From the NCBI GenBank assembly GCA_023139715.1, contig JAGLNB010000002.1, positions 1 through 59,785 on the forward strand: a stretch of DNA of 59,785 nucleotides, in the 5' to 3' direction. Position numbers and translations under genes: made by a program. The stretch comes from Planctomycetota bacterium. GTDB lineage: Bacteria; Planctomycetota; Phycisphaerae; Sedimentisphaerales; Anaerobacaceae. This document shows, piece by piece, positions 30,725 to 38,823 of the stretch (position 1 is its first letter; every line of letters begins with the position of its first letter). Below the pieces are notes generated by a model. The model was given only the letters and a program-made list of their open reading frames with translations. It was not told the origin of the DNA and did no database searches.

Positions 30725-31548
30725 AATAACTCTTTCCTCAGATTATAAACAACTTCATTACGATTCTCGATCTCCCTAGCAAATACCCCCGCTCGCTGAA
30801 ATGATTTCAATACACTTGGAATAAAGGCAGCCCTTAACTGCTCCGATTCTGCAAGGTTTTTCGTAACAGGAATAGATACAATCAACGCAAATTCAACATT
30901 GACATCGTCCTTCTTGTCTTTTGCTTCCTCATATAATGAGTATAGATGTGATGTTACCGCTTTGGGTACATCTGCCTGTTTCATTGCTTCGGTTGTAGCT
31001 TCAAGAAGTGGATTGTGCGGTTCTACAATCGAATTTGATATGAACTGAAATGAGAAATCACCATACAACGAATTGATTAGATTCTTAATCCTTGTGCTGT
31101 GGTTGTCTTGTTCGTGCTCTGCTGGCCTTGGTGGTACATATAATATCATAACGCCGGTGGTGCCGTCCGGGTATGTGATCATGCCGGACTCTTCAACAGA
31201 TTCGATAGATACAATCTCTTTGAGGTCGTCAAGCGGCTCAACATATTTTTTGGTAATGTGTTTCTTTCGTACTATTCTAAATAATAATAACAGATGTAGT
31301 TTATTACTATCGAGAGTCTTAACATCCCTAGCAAGTACAATAACAATTACTCCAAAAATACAGAGTACCACTACATACCATATGATATGCCCTATACCGA
31401 TATTATTCATGAATATCAACGTAAAGCCACACACGGCAATGAATATGCCCCATACTAATGACAGCCGATCATGTATACCGAACAGTGTTTTTGATTCGTG
31501 TAATCTCCGGTATGATGTTGGAACCGGGACGTCTTTTGTTATGCTCAT
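30721..31548 (-). CDS. PrgI/VirB3-like membrane protein with VirB4-N-like domain
   Basis: 275 aa. Two membrane spans near 30-75 after a short Pro-containing lead (V-P-V-P-T-S-Y), then K-L-H-L-L-L-L-F-R, as in PrgI/VirB3-like inner-membrane proteins. The remaining 170 residues are cytosolic, alpha/beta, with Y-V-P-P and helical end, like the N-terminal part of VirB4. Together with the next gene it probably makes the base of the channel. Confidence 0.65.
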   Translation of the reverse strand: MSITKDVPVPTSYRRLHESKTLFGIHDRLSLVWGIFIAVCGFTLIFMNNIGIGHIIWYVVVLCIFGVIVIVLARDVKTLDSNKLHLLLLFRIVRKKHITKKYVEPLDDLKEIVSIESVEESGMITYPDGTTGVMILYVPPRPAEHEQDNHSTRIKNLINSLYGDFSFQFISNSIVEPHNPLLEATTEAMKQADVPKAVTSHLYSLYEEAKDKKDDVNVEFALIVSIPVTKNLAESEQLRAAFIPSVLKSFQRAGVFAREIENRNEVVYNLRKELL

Positions 31549-31550
31549 AA

Positions 31551-31886
31551 TTACCAGTAGTTATTAACGAAGTAGTTGAATCCATTAATCGCTAAGAAAT
31601 ACGCAACAGCGGCAAGTATAATCACACCGCATCCACTGACACCACTCTTGAATAGTTTGTTATTGTGTCCAAACCATCCGATTATAATCGCAGCTATTGA
31701 ATATAATGCAAAGATTCCAACCAGGGCCATAATCAATTCTTTAAGCCCGACTTCAAGATCGTTGAATAATCCATCAGTTGTCTCTTCAAACATATTTCCC
31801 GTTTCATCTTCTGTATCTTCACAGAAGGCTGCTGGAATCATACATAATATCAATACAACAATACAGAATAGTTTTAAGCGTGTCAT
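31551..31886 (-). CDS. VirB2/TrbC-like small membrane protein (pilin candidate)
   Basis: 111 aa. N-terminal signal peptide (F-C-I-V-V-L-I-L-C-M-I-P-A-A-F-C), acidic spacer, then two membrane spans separated by a short basic loop (H-N-N-K-L-F-K). This is the plan of VirB2-like pilins. Probably leaderless: box ctatatatacttt is 23-35 bp upstream of the ATG. First gene of the secretion operon. Confidence 0.65.
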   Translation of the reverse strand: MTRLKLFCIVVLILCMIPAAFCEDTEDETGNMFEETTDGLFNDLEVGLKELIMALVGIFALYSIAAIIIGWFGHNNKLFKSGVSGCGVIILAAVAYFLAINGFNYFVNNYW

Positions 31887-32001
31887 AATAATAAACTATA
31901 TAGTACGCAAAGTATATATAGGTATTGTAACCATTATATACATATTGTAATACAAAATATATAGTTCATACAATACATATATATTATACAAGGGATATAT
32001 A
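31887..32001. promoter_or_regulatory. Divergent promoter of the secretion module
   Basis: Minus strand: ctatatatacttt (31921-31909). Plus strand: attatacaa/gatatata just before ATG 32002. Sequence is extremely AT-rich with repeats of tatt/ataca type. The first plus-strand gene is an AbrB-type protein, which may regulate both directions. Confidence 0.55.
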
Positions 32002-32193
32002 ATGACTATCATGAAAATCATAGGCACATCAAAAGTGGCAGCACAAAAGAAAATCACACTGATTGAATCCGTGGCAGAGTCACTGAAAATAACCATCGGT
32101 GATAGGATTGCATTCTTGAAATCTGCATCGGGAGATATAGTGATTAAGAAATTATCTGACATTGAAATGAAAGATTCGGAGGTTGAACAATGA
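32002..32193 (+). CDS. SpoVT/AbrB-type regulator
   Basis: 63 aa. Pattern G-T-S-K-V-A-A-Q-K-K-I-T-L then L-K-I-T-I-G-D-R-I-A-F-L is the swapped-hairpin AbrB fold. A short tail follows. Coupled to the next gene by ATGA overlap. Regulator of the divergent secretion operons is the likely role. Confidence 0.75.
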   Translation: MTIMKIIGTSKVAAQKKITLIESVAESLKITIGDRIAFLKSASGDIVIKKLSDIEMKDSEVEQ

Positions 32194-32642
32194 TAACTGA
32201 AATAATAAGTAGACAACGGATGCCTGATTATGGGTATGAATTAAGAACCGAGTGGTGGAGAGCAATTGAAGAAGAGGAACCAATAAAAATGGTGGCAGCA
32301 TATTCAATTGATGGCCATTATATTGGAAACCAAAAGGATGCATACTTCTTATGTCATAAAATGGGAATAAGACCAGAAGTATGTAAAGATGATAATAACG
32401 TATGCTCGATAGGATTTAGTAAGAAGGAGCAGAAATGGTATGGCTGGTCACACCGAGCTATATTCGGTTTCGCAATAGGCGATGTAGTCAAAGAAGGGGA
32501 TTGTACTAATTCATCAGGATACATTGAAGAATATATTGATGAGCACCCAGAATGTGACTTGAGCCTGCCAGTAGGATTCACAGCAGAAACCATGGATGAT
32601 GCAAAAAGAATGGCAATTGCTTTTGCTGATTCGGTATCATAG
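32190..32642 (+). CDS. Unknown phage-type protein (WYGWSHRA motif)
   Basis: 150 aa. K-E-Q-K-W-Y-G-W-S-H-R-A near 71-82 and the end (A-E-T-M-D-D-A-K-R-M-A-I-A-F-A) are seen in many phage hypotheticals of unknown function. No catalytic motif. Strong ribosome site (ggaggttg). Confidence 0.6.
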   Translation: MITEIISRQRMPDYGYELRTEWWRAIEEEEPIKMVAAYSIDGHYIGNQKDAYFLCHKMGIRPEVCKDDNNVCSIGFSKKEQKWYGWSHRAIFGFAIGDVVKEGDCTNSSGYIEEYIDEHPECDLSLPVGFTAETMDDAKRMAIAFADSVS

Positions 32643-32654
32643 GGAGGTTGAATA

Positions 32655-32783
32655 ATGAATGGAATGATAACACTAGGGGCCTTTACAATCCCATTAGACA
32701 CGGCATATAAGGCAAGCGTAATAGGTCTATTGACTACAATAGCAGGATCACTGGCATTCATCATACACTGGATCATAACATGA
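32655..32783 (+). CDS. 42-aa single-span membrane protein
   Basis: Starts MNGMITLGAFTIPLDTAYKA, then a hydrophobic span (V-I-G-L-L-T-T-I-A-G-S-L-A-F-I). Strong ribosome site (gggaggttg). Its stop overlaps the start of the VirB6-like gene. Possibly a small channel subunit. Confidence 0.6.
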   Translation: MNGMITLGAFTIPLDTAYKASVIGLLTTIAGSLAFIIHWIIT

Positions 32784-33706
32784 AGCCTGTTATAGCCGTT
32801 GTCATAGCTGTACTTATATTGTTAAGTTCAACGTCTATAGCCTCAGCAGGACTCTCAGATGCAGCCAGTACAGCCATCTCAAACGGCATGGAAAACTTCT
32901 GCATATCAGCCGCAGATAATATATTCTCAATGTCATTCTCAGGATATGATGATTCAGCAGATAATGGCACCGTAGGATACATCTACAATATTGCATCGTA
33001 TACGCTGGACCCTATGAAATTTGAGATTACCCAGGATTTCATAGCATTTTCCAAATCAGTGTTTAAGGAGTCATATTCTATTCTGCTTTTATGTGCATTC
33101 ATAGCCGTCCTACTAACTCATTACAAGACCAATGCACTACAATCATTAGAACAGATCACAGGGGTTAAGGTTGGCTCAAAGTCGAATATCCTCGCTAGAA
33201 AGGCCATTGATGGGATTATAGTTGCAGTCTTCATGTACGTTTTTATTTATTTCGTATTCACTCTGAACAATATTCTCACAAAGGCGGTTATGATCAATAT
33301 CATCGATGTGATATCACCATCACCTGACAACTTTATATTATATCTCATGATGGCAATATCGTATCTATTCATGGGAATATTCTTTAGTCTAAGAACGTTG
33401 ATATTATTTTTATTCTGTGGGTTTGCATTGATAATTGGATTCTGTCTACTCATAGATTTTACTAAGGAATCGGCAATCGGTCTGTGTGCATACTTTGTAC
33501 AGACTGTGTTCTTCCAGTTCTTCATAGTGTTGTATTTCTCAGCATGTATACTGATTATCAAAACAGTTACAGTACCATTATACGCCTCTGGTGAAGAAAC
33601 AATGTACTTGGTCATGCTGTTGGGCGGGGTATACATAGCAATTAAAATGATGTTCGGAACTAAGGTGATCAAATGGGTTGGAAATCGGGCGTCTGCATTT
33701 GTATAA
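32780..33706 (+). CDS. VirB6/TrbL-like polytopic membrane protein
   Basis: 308 aa. A cleavable-looking signal peptide (A-V-L-I-L-L-S-S-T-S-I-A-S-A) is followed by an outside segment of about 80 residues and six to seven membrane spans. The long central loop (T-N-A-L-Q-S-L-E-Q-I) and final Gly-rich spans resemble the VirB6/TrbL inner-membrane channel. ATGA-coupled to the upstream mini-protein and overlapping the next gene by 34 bp. Confidence 0.7.
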   Translation: MKPVIAVVIAVLILLSSTSIASAGLSDAASTAISNGMENFCISAADNIFSMSFSGYDDSADNGTVGYIYNIASYTLDPMKFEITQDFIAFSKSVFKESYSILLLCAFIAVLLTHYKTNALQSLEQITGVKVGSKSNILARKAIDGIIVAVFMYVFIYFVFTLNNILTKAVMINIIDVISPSPDNFILYLMMAISYLFMGIFFSLRTLILFLFCGFALIIGFCLLIDFTKESAIGLCAYFVQTVFFQFFIVLYFSACILIIKTVTVPLYASGEETMYLVMLLGGVYIAIKMMFGTKVIKWVGNRASAFV

Positions 33707-34668
33707 TCATATTATTACTGTGCATCGTTCCATGCCAGGCAGGTATGAGTTCAGACATCTTTTATAGGTTTTTGAATAACTCGAAAACAGTCACAAACGC
33801 TAATGATATAGTATATGTTGAATCCAACTATATCCTAAACAATACCGTCCAATCACATAAACATCTCAGAGGAATTGTTGACATTGTGGGATTCGGCCAG
33901 ATGGTGTATATTGACGGTGAGTACTATATTCCCGGACCCCCTGAAGACCATGCCATAATAAAAACCAAGTTGTGGGATGAAGGGCTTAACTGGAATAACA
34001 ACTTTGATTGGATTAAGATTACAGATGAGCGCATAACCACAGAAGATAATATCACCACAGTTGAAATAGATATATACCTGAAATGGCACCACTCTGAACT
34101 CAAAACTAGGACTGTTTGTGGACTCAATGGGTGCACGACATATAAATGGATTAGCAAAACATATTATCATGAGTATGCAACATTTACAGCATCAAAGACA
34201 GCACCACAAATATATCCGGAAACCATCATACCGGAACTGAATGTAATTGTATACAATGACAGCATAAAACCCAAAACCATTATACATCTGCCCAACACCG
34301 CTTATATTATGGGCTACACGATTGAATTCAAGAATGAATCCGTAGAGTATTTCAATAGTGTGCTGTCAGTTGAAACACAAGACAATGGCCTTCCATTCGG
34401 TAATATAACCAAAGTAGCATCTCAATCGATATATGCCGATTCTGAGATGTTCAGCCGGGCAGGACAAAACATAATAATCAAGTCTACTGAGATAAACGAC
34501 AGTCTTAGAATATATGCCATGACTCCGTTTGATGAAATGGAAATTGATTATACTGTTACGAATTATTCAGATGCGCAGATGTTGGATAATGTCCAGTTGT
34601 CAAGCGCATTCAGTCTGTTAATGCTTGCCTGGGTAATTGTATTTTTATTGAAGTATTATAGGAAGTGA
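33673..34668 (+). CDS. Exported, membrane-anchored protein of the secretion module
   Basis: 331 aa. Signal peptide (C-I-C-I-I-I-L-L-L-C-I-V-P-C-Q-A), then a large extracellular domain, beta-rich with Asn/Thr sites, and a C-terminal span (F-S-L-L-M-L-A-W-V-I-V-F-L-L). Two Cys near 150-155 (C-G-L-N-G-C). Starts inside the VirB6-like gene with aaggtga. Likely part of the same surface machine; its exact role is unknown. Confidence 0.65.
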   Translation: MGWKSGVCICIIILLLCIVPCQAGMSSDIFYRFLNNSKTVTNANDIVYVESNYILNNTVQSHKHLRGIVDIVGFGQMVYIDGEYYIPGPPEDHAIIKTKLWDEGLNWNNNFDWIKITDERITTEDNITTVEIDIYLKWHHSELKTRTVCGLNGCTTYKWISKTYYHEYATFTASKTAPQIYPETIIPELNVIVYNDSIKPKTIIHLPNTAYIMGYTIEFKNESVEYFNSVLSVETQDNGLPFGNITKVASQSIYADSEMFSRAGQNIIIKSTEINDSLRIYAMTPFDEMEIDYTVTNYSDAQMLDNVQLSSAFSLLMLAWVIVFLLKYYRK

Positions 34669-34673
34669 TTTTA

Positions 34674-34823
34674 TTGATACCTGAAACATACCTCCGGATT
34701 GAGTTCACCAAGAACGGTATTACTCAAAAAATAGAATTTCCTGAAGAGTATAATAATTCAAATAGACTTAGGTGGTGGATTGTTAAAATATTTGCTCATG
34801 TTAAAATGGAATGGTTCCGATAA
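34674..34823 (+). CDS. 49-aa basic protein, TTG start
   Basis: Starts with TTG 34674 (aggaagtgatt just upstream); reads LIPETYLRIEFTKNGITQKI from the TTG, and ends R-L-R-W-W-I-V-K-I-F-A-H-V-K-M. Amphipathic and basic. Not recognised. Confidence 0.45.
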   Translation: MIPETYLRIEFTKNGITQKIEFPEEYNNSNRLRWWIVKIFAHVKMEWFR

Positions 34824-34853
34824 TATTAAGTATGATTAAATCATATTAAGTAT
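34823..34853 (+). promoter_or_regulatory. Direct and inverted repeats before 34866 (operator candidate)
   Basis: atattaagtat occurs at 34823-34833 and 34843-34853, flanking the palindrome tgattaaatca (34833-34843). Placed just before a gene with ggtgaatcaa leader. A regulator binding site is plausible. Confidence 0.4.
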
Positions 34854-34865
34854 TAGGTGAATCAA

Positions 34866-35123
34866 ATGAAAACATATGCGGAAATGAGCGACAGACAATT
34901 AAAACAGTGGATGAAAGACAACCCGGTCAAAACAGAATTATCTACTAGAGATAGGTTGCTCAAGAAAACCACCGCAGAACTTGAAGACCTGCTACTGGAA
35001 CTCAAATCTAAATATAATCCTGATTCTAAGAGTATCTATTTGCATGATCCTATGACTCGTAAAAAGATTAGCGATGTTGAATGGGCTATACATAAACAGG
35101 GCGGTGAATCAAATGAAAGCTGA
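34866..35123 (+). CDS. Helical 85-aa protein
   Basis: ATG 34866 follows aggtgaatcaa. Charged helices (R-Q-L-K-Q-W-M-K-D, A-E-L-E-D-L-L-L-E-L-K-S-K) with coiled-coil potential. Slightly overlaps the next gene. Function unknown. Confidence 0.6.
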   Translation: MKTYAEMSDRQLKQWMKDNPVKTELSTRDRLLKKTTAELEDLLLELKSKYNPDSKSIYLHDPMTRKKISDVEWAIHKQGGESNES

Positions 35124-35274
35124 AGTACAAACTACCAAAGAATATAACGTTATTTTAGATGAAATTGAAATGTTGGAATTGTGTGAAGAAATAACAAATG
35201 TTGAAGCTGCAGGCAGTGACAGTTCTGCACTGTATAAATTGCGTGCTTGTCTTGAAGGGGCGCATATCAAATGA
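35113..35274 (+). CDS. 53-aa acidic helical protein
   Basis: ATG 35113 follows ggtgaatcaa; a longer frame begins inside the previous gene. Acidic helix with E-M-L-E-L-C-E-E-I. ATGA overlap with the next gene. Not recognised. Confidence 0.55.
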   Translation: MKAEVQTTKEYNVILDEIEMLELCEEITNVEAAGSDSSALYKLRACLEGAHIK

Positions 35275-35699
35275 GAGAGATTAAATTCAGAGCGTGGGAT
35301 AAACTTAATAGAGTAATGTGTCCGTCAGAGGATGAGTTTTGTATATCTTCAACAGGCAAGGGCGCAATGATGTATGATTGTATATATGGTGACCATGACT
35401 ACATGGAAGAACTTGAGTTGATGCAATATACTGGCCGGAAGGATAAGAACGGTGTGGAGATATACGAAGATGATATACTCCATTACGAAGGACATTTCTA
35501 TCACATTGCATCCAATTGGAGAAACAGAGGAAAATCAATAAAAACAGAGGTCAATGGAAACTTCCCCGTAAAATATGAAGATAATACAGGATTCCAAATG
35601 TATAATCAAGGCATTGGATATTATAAAATTCATTCAGTGGACGTTGAAGTCATAGGAAACATCCATGAAAACCCTGAATTACTGGAGCCACACACATGA
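35271..35699 (+). CDS. YopX-family phage protein
   Basis: 142 aa. M-R-E-I-K-F-R-A-W-D-K at the start, L-M-Q-Y-T-G-R-K-D-K-N-G-V-E-I-Y-E-D-D-I in the middle and V-I-G-N-I-H-E-N-P-E-L at the end are the family hallmarks. The function of YopX proteins is unknown. ATGA overlaps at both ends. Confidence 0.85.
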   Translation: MREIKFRAWDKLNRVMCPSEDEFCISSTGKGAMMYDCIYGDHDYMEELELMQYTGRKDKNGVEIYEDDILHYEGHFYHIASNWRNRGKSIKTEVNGNFPVKYEDNTGFQMYNQGIGYYKIHSVDVEVIGNIHENPELLEPHT

Positions 35700-35914
35700 A
35701 GCCAGACCAAACCACCGAACACATCATCGATGCAGAAGATATCATAGCAAGGATTGAAGCACTGGAGGCACAGGCACAGAATCGTGAGCCGCTGTTCGTT
35801 GCGGTCGTGAACCAGCGCGGCCAGATAGTCATCCGGGATGATGTAAGGAAACGCAATGTAATTGTTCCTGGTGATAAGGTGGCAGTGTATCATATCGAGA
35901 AGGTGTACGAATGA
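35696..35914 (+). CDS. AbrB-like protein with N-terminal helix
   Basis: 72 aa. A helix (E-D-I-I-A-R-I-E-A-L-E-A-Q-A) is followed by V-V-N-Q-R-G-Q-I-V-I-R-D-D-V-R and I-V-P-G-D-K-V-A-V-Y, the AbrB swapped-hairpin layout. It should form oligomers and bind DNA. Overlaps both neighbours. Confidence 0.7.
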   Translation: MKPDQTTEHIIDAEDIIARIEALEAQAQNREPLFVAVVNQRGQIVIRDDVRKRNVIVPGDKVAVYHIEKVYE

Positions 35915-36102
35915 ACTTTATTCAATCAGTTGGAACTATTCTCATGGTGTGGGGTTGTACACAGCCCGTGTGCTTCTTTCGATACCTCGATCAACACCTA
36001 GAATATGTGGAGATAATTGGGATGTTTACTTTCTGGATTGGTGCGGCGATGTTTATTTGTGGCAGTGAAACAGAATATACTATAGAACAGGTGGTAGAAT
36101 GA
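35911..36102 (+). CDS. 63-aa two-span membrane protein
   Basis: Two hydrophobic segments (V-G-T-I-L-M-V-W-G-C, I-I-G-M-F-T-F-W-I-G-A-A-M-F-I-C) and an acidic tail. ATGA overlaps with neighbours. Membrane location clear; function not. Confidence 0.6.
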   Translation: MNFIQSVGTILMVWGCTQPVCFFRYLDQHLEYVEIIGMFTFWIGAAMFICGSETEYTIEQVVE

Positions 36103-36464
36103 TATCAATCGACAAGAACACCTGCGCAGCATGTAAACGCTGCTGTCGCGGTAAGCCGGGCACAACCACCCCAGCACACCTACACGACGGCACCAAACCA
36201 AAAATAGATAAGAACTACAATTGTGAATACCTCGGTAGTTTTAATAAGTGCGGGGCACCACACGGTAAACCAGTCGAATGTGCTATATATCCGATAGTGA
36301 TATCAGACGGCAAAATCTACGTAGATGTGGCATGTCCTGCGTGGGAAGTGGCTGTCAAGCAATGGGATGAACAGTTCGGTGGTTGCATCGATGACTATAA
36401 TGATGGCAGGGGCGATCATAAGTTTGTTAATTTGTGGATTGCACACAGCCAGATAAAGGAGTAA
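36099..36464 (+). CDS. YkgJ-type CxxCxxCC metal-binding protein
   Basis: 121 aa. C-A-A-C-K-R-C-C-R near 9-17, then C-E-Y-L near 42 and K-P-V-E-C-A-I-Y-P near 57: the zinc/iron-chelating YkgJ plan. The family is of uncertain function. ATGA overlap upstream. Confidence 0.75.
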   Translation: MISIDKNTCAACKRCCRGKPGTTTPAHLHDGTKPKIDKNYNCEYLGSFNKCGAPHGKPVECAIYPIVISDGKIYVDVACPAWEVAVKQWDEQFGGCIDDYNDGRGDHKFVNLWIAHSQIKE

Positions 36465-36469
36465 TAAAT

Positions 36470-36823
36470 ATGGGATTAGACGTACATGTTGGAGAATATG
36501 AATCTAAAGAATATGTGAGTGAACACCTAGGTGCATATTCTGGTTTTGCGATATGGAGAAAAACAATATCAAATGCAGCAGGTTTTGATTTAGATGAAAT
36601 GGATGGCTTTGATGGAACAAAACCATGGACATCAGAACCATTTCAATTAATTTTAAATCATTCTGATTGTGATGGTGGATATTCAGTTGAACAGGTCCCT
36701 GAATTGTTACAGGAATTATATGACATAAAAGAATTGAATGTTGATGATTATGACCAATCAGATAAATTAATTAGACTATGTAAAGCTGCATTGTTATTGA
36801 ATAAACCTATTGAATTTGCATGA
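36470..36823 (+). CDS. Unknown acidic 117-aa protein
   Basis: ATG 36470 follows aaggagtaataa. M-G-L-D-V-H-V-G-E-Y and the later L-N-H-S-D-C-D-G-G-Y recall proteins of phages and bacteria of unknown role. Strongly acidic with a helical end. Confidence 0.6.
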   Translation: MGLDVHVGEYESKEYVSEHLGAYSGFAIWRKTISNAAGFDLDEMDGFDGTKPWTSEPFQLILNHSDCDGGYSVEQVPELLQELYDIKELNVDDYDQSDKLIRLCKAALLLNKPIEFA

Positions 36824-36827
36824 TATC

Positions 36828-37169
36828 ATGATAAAATACACAATAATAATACTACTCATACTCATAGCTCCAGCATCAGCAGAGTACGACTGCCTAGAAT
36901 ATGCACTTGCAGCCGACGAGCCCATAATACTAGTAGGAAAACATCCATACTTCTATGGATCGATGGATTCTAAAGCCAACCACTACTTGAACTATGAGAT
37001 TATTGACAATGAGACAATGCGCTTAACAGACCATAATACAAGTGCAAGTGTAATTGTATCAACACGGACATGGAATGAAATTCGACCAGGAGTCTATTTT
37101 GACGGGTTTGACTATTTTAAGATGTTCATATATCGTGAACCACAACGATACTGGAAGAAGATGATTTAA
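36828..37169 (+). CDS. Exported 113-aa protein
   Basis: Starts ATG 36828. Signal peptide (I-I-I-L-L-I-L-I-A-P-A-S-A), then Y-D-C-L-E-Y-A and beta-rich mature part. Probably secreted or on the envelope. No recognised domain; no anchor at the C-terminus. Confidence 0.6.
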   Translation: MIKYTIIILLILIAPASAEYDCLEYALAADEPIILVGKHPYFYGSMDSKANHYLNYEIIDNETMRLTDHNTSASVIVSTRTWNEIRPGVYFDGFDYFKMFIYREPQRYWKKMI

Positions 37170-37180
37170 GGGGCAATATT

Positions 37181-37603
37181 ATGATAACAAATGACGAATT
37201 ATTGGTTCTTGAAAAAAGATTATTCGAAAATTTATCAGCATTCTATTGTGTAAGTCCCGGTAGATTTGAACCCGATTTGCAGGGCGATGACCAGTATAAT
37301 ACTGGCTATGTCAAAGAATCAATACATGACGCTGTAAATGTGTGGGCCATATCACATATCGACAGCCGATTTAGTACAGAAAGAATGCACAAGATATACC
37401 CCATGATAGTTGGGCGTACTTTTTGCAACTATTGTGGGCGTGACTTAACAAGAACAGATGAACGGTGTATCTACTGTTCTGGTGAACCATTGTGCCCAAT
37501 GTGCAAAAAAACAATGGAAATTATTAAAGATGATGTAGTAAAATTGTCTTGCCACAGTTGTGGTGTATTTTTTGATGGTGTGGATTGGTACGATCAGATT
37601 TAA
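37181..37603 (+). CDS. Multi-zinc-ribbon protein
   Basis: 140 aa. Ribbons C-N-Y-C-G, C-I-Y-C, C-P-M-C and C-H-S-C in the C-terminal 60 residues, giving two zinc sites. N-terminal helical. It ends overlapping by 4 bp the convergent lysis-type gene. Confidence 0.65.
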   Translation: MITNDELLVLEKRLFENLSAFYCVSPGRFEPDLQGDDQYNTGYVKESIHDAVNVWAISHIDSRFSTERMHKIYPMIVGRTFCNYCGRDLTRTDERCIYCSGEPLCPMCKKTMEIIKDDVVKLSCHSCGVFFDGVDWYDQI

Positions 37604-37863
37604 CCAAATCTAATTATTTTGGTTAGCCACCCAACAACTATAACTAAAAGAGAAGCAATACCCCCAAATATCAAACTTGTAATCTTATTTTCTGTTTTGA
37701 GATTGTTAATATCTCTCACCATCTCATCATGATGTCTACACACTGAACTTTTTTGTTCAAGTTTCTGAAGTCGATCGAATATATCTTCAAGTTGAGGCGC
37801 CATAAGTTTTGTTCGTTCATCAATCCGACTCAACATTGCTAATATATTCATATCGTCATACAT
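37600..37863 (-). CDS. XhlA-like holin-associated protein
   Basis: 87 aa from ATG 37863 (aggtga at 8 bp). A coiled coil (I-F-D-R-L-Q-K-L-E-Q-K, I-N-N-L-K-T-E-N-K-I) precedes a C-terminal membrane span (I-A-S-L-L-V-I-V-V-G-W-L). This is the XhlA plan, usually found with holin and lysin. Last gene of the virion-lysis block. Confidence 0.7.
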   Translation of the reverse strand: MYDDMNILAMLSRIDERTKLMAPQLEDIFDRLQKLEQKSSVCRHHDEMVRDINNLKTENKITSLIFGGIASLLVIVVGWLTKIIRFG

Positions 37864-37909
37864 AGTGTGCATCACCTAAAATACATTCTTTTTATTAATA
37901 TACTTCTAC

Positions 37910-38164
37910 TTATATATATTCGTTTTTATGTGTATATCCATTGTAAAAATCTTTCACGAAATAATACAATCCATTCAAAAAAGGAAAGATTAATATTGCC
38001 AATATCAACGCTTCTACCTGCGCCTCGCCTATTGAATTAATATTCATCTTCCAGACATATACACCGTTGAAATAATTTATCTCAAATATTATCCAGTTAA
38101 ATAAAAAATGGAATGTCCCGACTACTAAAAAAGTGAGTCGAGATATTACTTCAACTGATTTCAT
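37910..38164 (-). CDS. Two- to three-span membrane protein, holin candidate
   Basis: 84 aa. Hydrophobic segments L-T-F-L-V-V-G-T-F-H-F-L-F-N and A-L-I-L-A-I-L-I-F-P-F-L, basic ends. Size and position between the XhlA-like gene and the hydrolase-like gene fit a holin. No family match recognised. Confidence 0.5.
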   Translation of the reverse strand: MKSVEVISRLTFLVVGTFHFLFNWIIFEINYFNGVYVWKMNINSIGEAQVEALILAILIFPFLNGLYYFVKDFYNGYTHKNEYI

Positions 38165-38185
38165 ATGTGGTAATTGTCTTTAATT

Positions 38186-38665
38186 CTATATCATTGTTCG
38201 GGATGTGCGCCAGAGTGTAGTCGGTTTGAATATTTGATCTCGCTGTGGTTCCACAAACCAGATATCCTTGTCAGTTCCAGCAAACCAATTCCATGCATGA
38301 CCGCCGCCAGATGGTGTCATACCCCATATAATCCCAAATGCCAGATCAGAATCCCAGCGCGTGACATCACCCATTAGGATATATGAAAAGTCGTCACAGT
38401 CGTGCTCTGTGGGGATATAGTCTCTTTTATTGACTGGGTTCTGCTCAAGGAATAATCCCATAGTTACAGGTGATACTAGTTTGTAGGAGTCATCGCTGTT
38501 CGCATAGCTGTAAATCTCAGCCATTCCCGGTGTATTAGATACAATCTCCTTTAATTCTTTCCAGCCTATTCTATCTGTATCTGGCTGTTGTGCTATCCTA
38601 CGAGGGTCATAGGGCTCATCATACCCTAAAGACAGGCTTAATTCATGGAGTAGGTTTGCTATCAT
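38186..38665 (-). CDS. Transglutaminase/papain-like hydrolase, lysin candidate
   Basis: 159 aa from ATG 38665 (ggagg). H-D-C-D-D-F-S near 100 (Cys in C-D-D-F) and G-G-H-A-W-N-W near 133, then E-P-Q near 149, resemble the Cys-His-acid arrangement of transglutaminase-like proteins found in phages and archaea. As no peptidoglycan is expected in the host, the target may be a protein S-layer link or pseudomurein-like peptide. This is an inference. Confidence 0.6.
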   Translation of the reverse strand: MIANLLHELSLSLGYDEPYDPRRIAQQPDTDRIGWKELKEIVSNTPGMAEIYSYANSDDSYKLVSPVTMGLFLEQNPVNKRDYIPTEHDCDDFSYILMGDVTRWDSDLAFGIIWGMTPSGGGHAWNWFAGTDKDIWFVEPQRDQIFKPTTLWRTSRTMI

Positions 38666-38675
38666 CTGTGGCCTC

Positions 38676-38822
38676 CTATGGCTTAGCTGAATCATCTATA
38701 GCCTGCTTCCTTGTTGCTTCAATGGTCATCTGTATCTCGATTTGTCGTACAATATTAATCTTTGCTGCTTCAAGTTTGTCTATCTGAAATTGTATATTTC
38801 CAAGTTCTTCGTATAGGTTCAT
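38676..38822 (-). CDS. 48-aa coiled-coil mini-protein
   Basis: Starts MNLYEELGNIQFQIDKLEAA and continues as one charged helix. Between the fibre gene and the lysin-like gene. Coiled coil is clear; function is not. Confidence 0.6.
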   Translation of the reverse strand: MNLYEELGNIQFQIDKLEAAKINIVRQIEIQMTIEATRKQAIDDSAKP

Positions 38823-38823
38823 G

